A DNA stretch of 64,000 nt from UMGS1766 sp963660915. Lineage in GTDB: Bacteria > Bacillota > Clostridia > Oscillospirales > Oscillospiraceae. The DNA lies in contig CAVLAO010000001.1 of the NCBI GenBank assembly GCA_963660915.1, forward strand, positions 84,075 through 148,074, written 5' to 3'. A model generated the notes under the pieces. It was not told the origin of the DNA, did no database searches, and was given only the letters and a program-made list of their open reading frames with translations. The position numbers and the translations under genes are program-made. Positions within the stretch are counted from its first letter, which is position 1; each line of letters begins with the position of its first letter. This document shows positions 58,374 to 64,000 of the stretch, in pieces.

Positions 58374-58988
58374 ATGAATTGGAATCTTCTCTTTTTTGTC
58401 AACAGTGCTCTGTTGGGCGTTGGTTTGGCTATGGACGCCTTCTCCGTCTCGGTGGCCGGGGGACTGCAGTGTCCCCATATGCCGCTTAGCGAAAGCAGCA
58501 CCCGCGCCGGAACCTTCGGCTTCTTTCAGTTTGCCATGCCCATGATCGGCTGGCTTTGCATTCACACCATCGCCGTGCGCTTTGCCGCGTTTCAGAAGTG
58601 GATTCCCTGGATTGCTCTGGCTTTGCTGGGATACATCGGCGGCAAAATGCTGTGGGAGGGATTCCATCCGGGCAAGGAGGAAGAAAACGCTGCCTCTGCA
58701 GAGCCTTCCATTGAAAAATCCAATGGCATTGCCTGGGGCGTTCTGCTGGCTCAGGGCGTCGCCACCTCGATTGATGCCCTCAGTGTTGGCTTTACCATCG
58801 CAGACTACTCCCTTTTGATGGCAACGGTATGTTCTCTTGTGATTGCCGTAGTAACCTTCTTCATCTGTCTGGCCGGATTTCGGTTAGGTAAAACCATCGG
58901 CAGTCATCTGGGCGGAAAAGCGGAAATTCTTGGCGGTGCCATTCTTATATTCATCGGTTTGGAAATTTGGGTCAAAGGTGTGTTTTAA
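58374..58988 (+). CDS. mntP: Manganese efflux pump MntP
   Basis: A 204-residue membrane protein with six helices that exports Mn2+. The acidic motif GVGLAMDAFSVSVAGG (near residues 16-31) and the second repeat VATSIDALSVGFTI are diagnostic. A Mn2+ riboswitch in its leader supports the assignment. The start has AAAGGAAGAAAGGA upstream. Confidence 0.95.
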   Translation: MNWNLLFFVNSALLGVGLAMDAFSVSVAGGLQCPHMPLSESSTRAGTFGFFQFAMPMIGWLCIHTIAVRFAAFQKWIPWIALALLGYIGGKMLWEGFHPGKEEENAASAEPSIEKSNGIAWGVLLAQGVATSIDALSVGFTIADYSLLMATVCSLVIAVVTFFICLAGFRLGKTIGSHLGGKAEILGGAILIFIGLEIWVKGVF

Positions 58989-58995
58989 ATTTTCA

Positions 58996-59016
58996 GAACA
59001 TTGTGATATAATGTTC
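58996..59016 (+). promoter_or_regulatory. Inverted repeat around the -10 of the ylmH promoter
   Basis: GAACATT (58996-59002) and AATGTTC (59010-59016) enclose TATAAT (59007-59012 overlaps the right arm). The -35 is weak. It could be a repressor site. Confidence 0.4.
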
Positions 59017-59064
59017 GTCTAGCACTTCCTTAAGGGAAAGTGATATTCTGAAAAGGAGCTTTCC

Positions 59065-59859
59065 ATGGACAAACGCGCATTACTTGATCGGCACGCCGCA
59101 GACAGCGAAGAACGGCTGACCCTCTCCCGCGTGTTGGATAAAGCGGAAGCCGCTCAGCGGCACCAGAATCCGGAGAGCACGGTGTTTCTCTCCCCGCGGG
59201 AACGCATCGCTGCTGAACAACTGCTCCACGCTGCCAACACCGGGGCATATTCCCCTGTCGGCGGTTATGATGGTGCAGAACGGCAGCTGTTGGTGTTTTG
59301 TCCCGACTGGCTGGAACCGGAATTTCTTCCCGTTTCCGACTATATCACCCTGCTTCGCTGCCGCTGGTTTCACGAGGACAGTGCCCCTTCCCATCGGGAC
59401 CTGTTGGGCTCTTTAATGGGTATGGGTATCCGGCGAGACACCGTGGGAGATATTCTTGTAGGATCTGACAGTGCCGATCTTCTGGTACTGCCTTTCATTG
59501 CCCCATTTTTGCGGGACAACCTTACCTCCGCCGGAAGGATTCGACTCCACGTGGAGGAAATCCCTCTTCAGGAGATCCATATTCCGAAGCAGGAACGAAA
59601 AATACTTCACGACACGGTGGCCGCCCTGCGGCTGGACAGTGTTCTCGCCTGCGGCTTCTCCATCAGCCGCAGCAAAGCCTCCCAGTTCATTGCCTCCGGA
59701 CGGGTCGCCGTCAACTGGCAGGACACAGGGAAAAGCGACTTTTCTGTAAAGGTCGGCGACGTACTGTCCTGCCGCGGTTTAGGTAAATGCCGCCTGACCG
59801 AAGTAGGCGGATTGAGCCGAAAAGGACGCATCAATATTACCATGGAGCGCTATTTATAA
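59065..59859 (+). CDS. ylmH: YlmH-family S4-domain RNA-binding protein
   Basis: A 264-residue protein. The N-terminal region (1-185) is the YlmH-type domain, and the C-terminal S4 domain (about 190-255; LRLDSVLACGFSISRSKASQFI) binds RNA. In Bacillus and Streptococcus the gene often neighbours division genes, and YlmH has been linked to ribosome-associated quality control. Here it is followed instead by a DUF896 gene. AAAAGGAG lies upstream of ATG 59065. Confidence 0.88.
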   Translation: MDKRALLDRHAADSEERLTLSRVLDKAEAAQRHQNPESTVFLSPRERIAAEQLLHAANTGAYSPVGGYDGAERQLLVFCPDWLEPEFLPVSDYITLLRCRWFHEDSAPSHRDLLGSLMGMGIRRDTVGDILVGSDSADLLVLPFIAPFLRDNLTSAGRIRLHVEEIPLQEIHIPKQERKILHDTVAALRLDSVLACGFSISRSKASQFIASGRVAVNWQDTGKSDFSVKVGDVLSCRGLGKCRLTEVGGLSRKGRINITMERYL

Positions 59860-59885
59860 ATCTCCTCTGAAAGGAACCGGAACCT

Positions 59886-60098
59886 ATGACACAGGAAGAA
59901 CGAGTAAAACGAATCAATGCACTGGCGGCAAAAGCCAAGACGGGCCCGCTCTCCCCGGAGGAAGCCGCTGAGCGGCAACAACTGCGGCAGGACTATCTGG
60001 CTGACTTCCGCGCCTCCCTGCATCAGCAGCTGAACAACACCTATATTGTGACGCCGGATGGAAAAAAACGAAAGCTGGAGCGAAAAGGAAAGAAGTAA
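59886..60098 (+). CDS. DUF896 (YnzC/UPF0291) protein
   Basis: A 70-residue protein with the family pattern: RINALAAKAKTGPLSPEEAAE, LRQDYLADFRASLHQQLNN, and a basic end. It is a small helical-hairpin protein found in Firmicutes, with unclear function. It lies 26 nt after ylmH and has GAAAGGAACC upstream. Confidence 0.92.
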   Translation: MTQEERVKRINALAAKAKTGPLSPEEAAERQQLRQDYLADFRASLHQQLNNTYIVTPDGKKRKLERKGKK

Positions 60099-60246
60099 AG
60101 CTTTCTTTTCGCTTCAAATATTTACAAATGAAAACAGATTTTAAAACTTCATTAAACCCTTGCTTTTTCCCCTTTCATCCCGGATAATAGGGGCAAGGGT
60201 ATACAAACGTAATATGCCGCAAACTGCGGCGAGGAGGACAAGAAGA

Positions 60247-62607
60247 ATGACAAAGAAAAAGCTTACAGCAGTCATTGCCGCATGCGCGGTCATTGTTGTT
60301 GTGCTGGCGGTCATCCTGATCTCCATGCTCACCAAAGGAGATTCAAATACAGCAGAACCGGATGCGCAATTCCTTGCAGGCACCACAATCAATGGGCAGG
60401 ATGTCTCCGGTTTGACCGCAGAGCAGGCCAAGGAAGCTTTGGCCAAGGTACCGGACACTTACACCTTCACCCTTACCATGGGCGAGAAGGTCTACCGGGT
60501 CACCGGTTCAGAGCTGAAGCTCACATACAATGAGCAGACGGATCTCTCTGCCCTGCTGGCTCAGCAGGAAAAGGATTCCACTCAGACTGCTTTCACCGTG
60601 GAAAACCTCTACACCTCTGATCTTACCGCTTTGAAAGATCAGGTCACCGCAGATTTCGGCAGCACAACCGCCGCTGCGGAAACTGCCGCCGAGGGAGATG
60701 CAGCCGCCAGCGCAGCCGCTTCCCAGTCTGCGGAGGGAGAAGACGCTGCGCTTGCACCCACAGAGGATCCCAACGCAGCAAAAAATGCCTATCTGAAATA
60801 TGATGAAACTCAGCAGTTGTTCACCATCGTTCCGGATGAACCCGGCACAAAGGTGGACACCGACAAAGTCATGGAGCAGGTGCAAACAGCAGTAACCGCC
60901 CTGTCCGCCGAGCTGACACTGGACATGACCCAGTTTGCTCAGCAGGCAGAGGTCAAAGCCGACAGCGAGGCGCTGAAAGCCGCTTTGGAGGACGCCAACT
61001 CCCGTCTGGATATGAAACTGAGCTACACCTTCACTCCCGACGGCGGAAGCACTTCCACCGTTACCATCGATCGCGCCACCCTCGGCAGTTTCTTCTGCGC
61101 CAGTGCCGACGGCCAGAGTGTGGAAGTAGACGAGGAAGTGCTGGGCAATTATGTTGCCGAACTGGTCAGCAAATACAGCGTGGCCGGCAAATCCTCTCCC
61201 TTTAAAACCACCGGCGGCGGCACCATCAATATCAATATGGCAACCGCAGGACAGAGCGTAGACAGTGAAAAGCTGTACAACGACATGCTGGAGTGCCTGA
61301 AGAACAAAACCAGCGGCACCCGTACCGCTCCCTATTCCACCAAGAGCGACGACTCCTCCGGTTATTGGGGCGGAAACTACGTGGAGATCGACCAGACCAG
61401 TCAGCACCTGTGGCTGTACAAAAACGGCAAGGTGATCGTCTCCTGCGACATCGTCAGCGGCAATGTCGCCAACAACACCCGTACTCCCAACGGCTGTTTT
61501 ACTATCTTTGCGAAAAACACCAACCGCTATCTTCAGGGCACCAACTTTGACGGCACTCGTTATAAATCCTGGGTTAGCTATTTCATGCCCTTCTCCGGCG
61601 GCTGCGGCATCCACGATGCCACCTGGCGCAGCATCTTCGGCGGAACAGAATACTACTACAACGGAAGCCACGGCTGCGTTGGCGTCACTTTGAGCAATGC
61701 CAAGACGATCTATAACAACGTCAGCGTCGGCACCCATGTGGTCGTTTACGGCGGCATTTCCAAGTCTGAACTTCCTTCTCAGGAGCCACCGATCAGCACG
61801 CCTTATACAGAGGTTACCATCGCCGTCGGCGAGAGCAAAAACCTGCAGTTCACCACTTCCTCCAACGGTCTGAAAAAGTGGTCTCGCAGCAATGACAACG
61901 TTTCCTTTGACGACAACGTGGTCACCGGTCTGCAGGTAGGCGACACGATTGTTGCTCTGTATGTTAACGCATCCGGTCAGTATAACGCCGGTCAAAAGGA
62001 AGTTCTCGTCCACGTGGTGGAGAAGAGCGCCTCAGACCAGAGTGCCAGTGCCTCCATCGGAACCAATAGTCTGACCGTGGGCGACACCACCACAATCAGC
62101 GTCAGCGGCAACCAGACCAGCGCCAGCTTCTCCAGCAGCGACAGTTCCGTTGCCTCTGTGGACGGTAGCGGCAACGTCACCGCTGTGGGCGCAGGCAGCG
62201 CTACCATCACCGTTACCTGCCCGGGCAACGACAGTTGGAATGCCTGGAGCAAGAGCTTCTCCGTAAGTGTTTCTGCCAAGGCACCGGAGCAGAAGGACCA
62301 GAGCATCTCCGCCAGCGCACCTTCTCATATGACCGAAGGCACTTCCGCCTCCATCAGTGTCAGCGGCGCTCATACCGCGCTCAACTTCAGCTCCAGTAAT
62401 TCTTCTGTTGTGACGGTCGACGGAAGCGGCAACATCACCGCCGTCGGCGCAGGCAGCGCAACCATCACCATCACCTGTGACGAAACATCCGAATGGAAGG
62501 GTGCCTCCACCACCTGCACCATCACGGTTCAGCCCAAAGAAGATCCTCAGCCTACCCCAGGCTCTGGTTCTTCCTCCCGCATCTCTTCCGTCTCGGTCGG
62601 CGAATAA
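60247..62607 (+). CDS. L,D-transpeptidase with PG-binding-4 and two Ig-like domains
   Basis: A 786-residue membrane-anchored protein of the cell wall. One N-terminal helix (about 8-33) anchors it. A peptidoglycan-binding-type domain (about 40-345, with an Ala/Glu-rich linker near 140-175) precedes the YkuD catalytic domain (about 378-505; HDATWRSIFGG and SHGCVGVTL with the nucleophilic Cys). Two bacterial Ig-like repeats follow (about 595-690 and 690-770), each containing VDGSGN[VI]TAVGAGSATIT. A low-complexity end follows. The enzyme probably forms 3-3 crosslinks in peptidoglycan. GGAGG precedes ATG 60247. Confidence 0.88.
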   Translation: MTKKKLTAVIAACAVIVVVLAVILISMLTKGDSNTAEPDAQFLAGTTINGQDVSGLTAEQAKEALAKVPDTYTFTLTMGEKVYRVTGSELKLTYNEQTDLSALLAQQEKDSTQTAFTVENLYTSDLTALKDQVTADFGSTTAAAETAAEGDAAASAAASQSAEGEDAALAPTEDPNAAKNAYLKYDETQQLFTIVPDEPGTKVDTDKVMEQVQTAVTALSAELTLDMTQFAQQAEVKADSEALKAALEDANSRLDMKLSYTFTPDGGSTSTVTIDRATLGSFFCASADGQSVEVDEEVLGNYVAELVSKYSVAGKSSPFKTTGGGTININMATAGQSVDSEKLYNDMLECLKNKTSGTRTAPYSTKSDDSSGYWGGNYVEIDQTSQHLWLYKNGKVIVSCDIVSGNVANNTRTPNGCFTIFAKNTNRYLQGTNFDGTRYKSWVSYFMPFSGGCGIHDATWRSIFGGTEYYYNGSHGCVGVTLSNAKTIYNNVSVGTHVVVYGGISKSELPSQEPPISTPYTEVTIAVGESKNLQFTTSSNGLKKWSRSNDNVSFDDNVVTGLQVGDTIVALYVNASGQYNAGQKEVLVHVVEKSASDQSASASIGTNSLTVGDTTTISVSGNQTSASFSSSDSSVASVDGSGNVTAVGAGSATITVTCPGNDSWNAWSKSFSVSVSAKAPEQKDQSISASAPSHMTEGTSASISVSGAHTALNFSSSNSSVVTVDGSGNITAVGAGSATITITCDETSEWKGASTTCTITVQPKEDPQPTPGSGSSSRISSVSVGE

Positions 62608-62626
62608 TCCTAACTTCATGAAAAAG

Positions 62627-62660
62627 AGAGGGACTGCTACAGAATTGCGGCAGTCCCTCT
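62627..62660. terminator. Terminator shared by convergent genes
   Basis: An 11-bp stem (AGAGGGACTGC / GCAGTCCCTCT) lies between the transpeptidase gene and the leftward small gene. The T tract is better on the minus strand (CTTTTT). Confidence 0.65.
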
Positions 62661-62705
62661 TCATATTACGGCCTGTTTTACTTACTCATAATACTGTCTT
62701 GTATC

Positions 62706-62984
62706 TTAGTAATCTACCCATTCAATGTTTTGTTCGACTTGCCAAAAGGTTTTTCCATCAAACAACGGTTCTTTCAGAAATGCATCCAGGCTCTCCTGTC
62801 GACTAAGTCCTTCCACATACCAAAGTAGATCTCCTATTGGTTCCCACTGTTGCAATTCAAAGCGGTATAGACCATTTTCGAGAATATATCCTTGTGAAAA
62901 ATACTTTTTCCCATTGTATGTGTAAATCAATTCTTCACCATCCCATAGTTTATCAACAAACTCTCTGATGCTGCCGTTAATCAT
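62706..62984 (-). CDS. Small acidic protein, possible immunity protein
   Basis: A 92-residue acidic protein (MINGSIREFVDKLWDGEEL..., aromatic-rich, ending EWVDY) without a recognised family. Size, charge and position immediately after a putative toxin domain (1 nt apart) fit an immunity protein, but this is inference. The sequence is A/T-rich compared with most of the window. The upstream coding end supplies AGAGGGGTGC as ribosome site. Confidence 0.6.
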   Translation of the reverse strand: MINGSIREFVDKLWDGEELIYTYNGKKYFSQGYILENGLYRFELQQWEPIGDLLWYVEGLSRQESLDAFLKEPLFDGKTFWQVEQNIEWVDY

Positions 62985-63437
62985 TTATAGTTGCACCCCT
63001 CTAAAAAATTTTTCATATTTTCTATAGAGTCTTGAGTTTTTATGCAGTACACTTGTTGTTCTGCTGAAAGAACCGTTTTTATTCTGGCTAAAACCTTTTT
63101 CGTAAATATGGTAATGAAGCACTTTTGCTTTTCCTTTTGCAATAGATTGCTCAGAATGATATGCAATTTCAAGTCGGAGATTGTGCTCCCTATCGTAGAC
63201 TCTCATTGTGTTGAATGTACCATCCGGATTCATTTTCAAATAGGCAACACTAGAATGTGCAGATTCTGGCAATCCATGCTTCCCTGTTCCTTCTATTCCT
63301 TTTAAGACCTTTACACCGTACAACTTACCATCTGGTGAAAAATTTGTATCAACTTCATATGTATATGCTACAGAAATTCCCGCAGCAAAAGTTCCTCTTC
63401 CTCCCAAATCAACGCGCCACCTTTCTTGAACGGACAT
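62985..63437 (-). CDS. Putative MuF-type C-terminal toxin domain protein
   Basis: A protein of about 150 residues. Recognisable stretches are LPESAHSSVAYLKMNPDGTF and VLHYHIYEKGFSQ, which I associate, without a search, with C-terminal domains of phage MuF-like head proteins and polymorphic toxins. The start is uncertain. ATG 63437 overlaps the upstream gene by 29 nt and lacks a Shine-Dalgarno site; a TTG at 63407 has AGGTGG 9 nt upstream. It may be a remnant detached from a longer protein. Confidence 0.5.
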   Translation of the reverse strand: MSVQERWRVDLGGRGTFAAGISVAYTYEVDTNFSPDGKLYGVKVLKGIEGTGKHGLPESAHSSVAYLKMNPDGTFNTMRVYDREHNLRLEIAYHSEQSIAKGKAKVLHYHIYEKGFSQNKNGSFSRTTSVLHKNSRLYRKYEKFFRGVQL

Positions 63438-63996
63438 AATCAACAACAATCACATTTCCATCCATTTCAGCAAACGGTGTTCCAAACACAATAACATTCT
63501 CTGGTTGTAAACGCTCCCTCATTTCATTGTATCCATGTAGAAAGGCTCTTTTTCCTCTCTTGCATCCTATCATGCCTACAGCAACCGTTCCTCCTTGTTC
63601 TATTCCGTCAAAGCAAAATTCATAACTTCTCGGTGTGCTCCAACTTACAGTTGGAATCACTGTCAATCCTTTGCTTTGCCAATATGCTCCGCACCATCTG
63701 CTATGCGCAATGCTCTCCAACTGCCTCCATTGGTTCATATCTGCATAGGTCGAAAAATCCGGTGTCAACAGAAAAGCATATTGAGCAAACTTACACAGAG
63801 ATTTCTCTGGATTTCGATAAACATTTTCAAACCGATAATCATCCACAAAAAAATGCACACCGCACTTTTTATTTGTATCATTGTCATTTGGCCTGGTATC
63901 TGAGCACGCAATCAGACAAATATCCGTCAAATCAACTTTTTGTTTTCTGATCATCGGAATATCCCAACATCCACATACAGGATACTGGTTCCGCAT
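63409..63996 (-). CDS. DUF4417 family protein (start may lie outside the window)
   Basis: A protein of at least 195 residues matching the DUF4417 family, often carried by phages and mobile elements and of unknown function. Family-like segments are HFFVDDYRFENVYRNPEK, LLTPDFSTYADMNQWRQ, RWCGAYWQSKGLTVIPTVSW and YEFCFDGIEQGGTVAVGMIG. ATG 63996 is 4 nt from the window edge and no ribosome site can be seen, so the true start may be further right. It overlaps the downstream putative toxin gene. Confidence 0.75.
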   Translation of the reverse strand: MRNQYPVCGCWDIPMIRKQKVDLTDICLIACSDTRPNDNDTNKKCGVHFFVDDYRFENVYRNPEKSLCKFAQYAFLLTPDFSTYADMNQWRQLESIAHSRWCGAYWQSKGLTVIPTVSWSTPRSYEFCFDGIEQGGTVAVGMIGCKRGKRAFLHGYNEMRERLQPENVIVFGTPFAEMDGNVIVVDYVRSRKVAR

Positions 63997-64000
63997 AAAC

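Noticed and set aside
58996..59016. LexA (SOS) box upstream of ylmH and DUF896
   Set aside because: The half-sites GAAC and GTTC are present, but the spacing is 13 nt, not the 4 nt of the Firmicutes SOS box.
1..64000. CRISPR arrays, tRNA or rRNA genes
   Set aside because: No regularly spaced repeats, tRNA-like T-loop sequences or rRNA segments were noticed on either strand by eye; a tRNAscan/CRISPR search would be decisive.

Overview
The window reads as a chromosomal segment of a low-redox, GC-moderate Gram-positive anaerobe, most likely a gut Oscillospiraceae-type Clostridia. The evidence is inferential: strong AAGGAGG Shine-Dalgarno sites, the Clostridia-typical map / KOW protein / infA / rpmJ order, zinc-type S14 and L36, a lid-zinc adenylate kinase, pyruvate phosphate dikinase, ferredoxin-linked flavoenzymes and no respiratory genes. 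No rRNA, tRNA, CRISPR array or intact insertion sequence was seen.

Left part (1-15.5 kb). A truncated DUF975-like membrane protein sits at the edge. Next is a leftward three-gene redox operon: a NuoG/GltD-like fusion, a NuoF-C-terminal-like iron-sulfur protein and a fumarate-reductase-type flavoprotein. Divergent from it is a rightward run: a topoisomerase IV-like parE/parC pair, a LUD-domain protein and a transglutaminase-like lipoprotein. Then come a 59-bp perfect palindromic element, a leftward LTA-synthase-type sulfatase and rightward pyrG.

Core (16-32.3 kb). A fused S10-spc-alpha ribosomal operon runs right to left from a clear promoter at about 32.3 kb (rpsJ) to rplQ, including secY, adk, map, a KOW protein, infA, rpmJ and rpoA. 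Two unusually long internal gaps, before rplC and before rpsH, carry the same 17-nt element at the Shine-Dalgarno site and look like regulatory RNA.

Accessory and metabolic part (32.3-58 kb). A Crp/Fnr regulator is divergent from a ferredoxin operon, with a palindrome placed as a class II activator site. There follow a HAD-GNAT fusion, thiT under a TPP riboswitch, a PAS/HTH regulator with a PepV-like dipeptidase and cinA, an RND exporter, a cupin/SDR pair, an MFS permease divergent from a GntP permease, and an old-yellow-enzyme-type NAD(P)H:flavin oxidoreductase. A small AT-richer island holds a Fic protein behind two strong inverted repeats and a membrane protein whose frame is broken at an A8 run. 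Then come ppdK and a MATE exporter.

Right end (58-64 kb). mntP lies behind a yybP-ykoY manganese riboswitch. It is followed by ylmH, a DUF896 protein and a large L,D-transpeptidase with Ig-like repeats. At the edge is a leftward, AT-richer cluster of a DUF4417 protein, a putative phage MuF-type C-terminal toxin domain and a small acidic protein that could be its immunity partner.

Functionally the window combines housekeeping translation and topology genes with several orphan flavoenzyme or dehydrogenase sets for which uptake or efflux partners are nearby but no substrate can be read from sequence.
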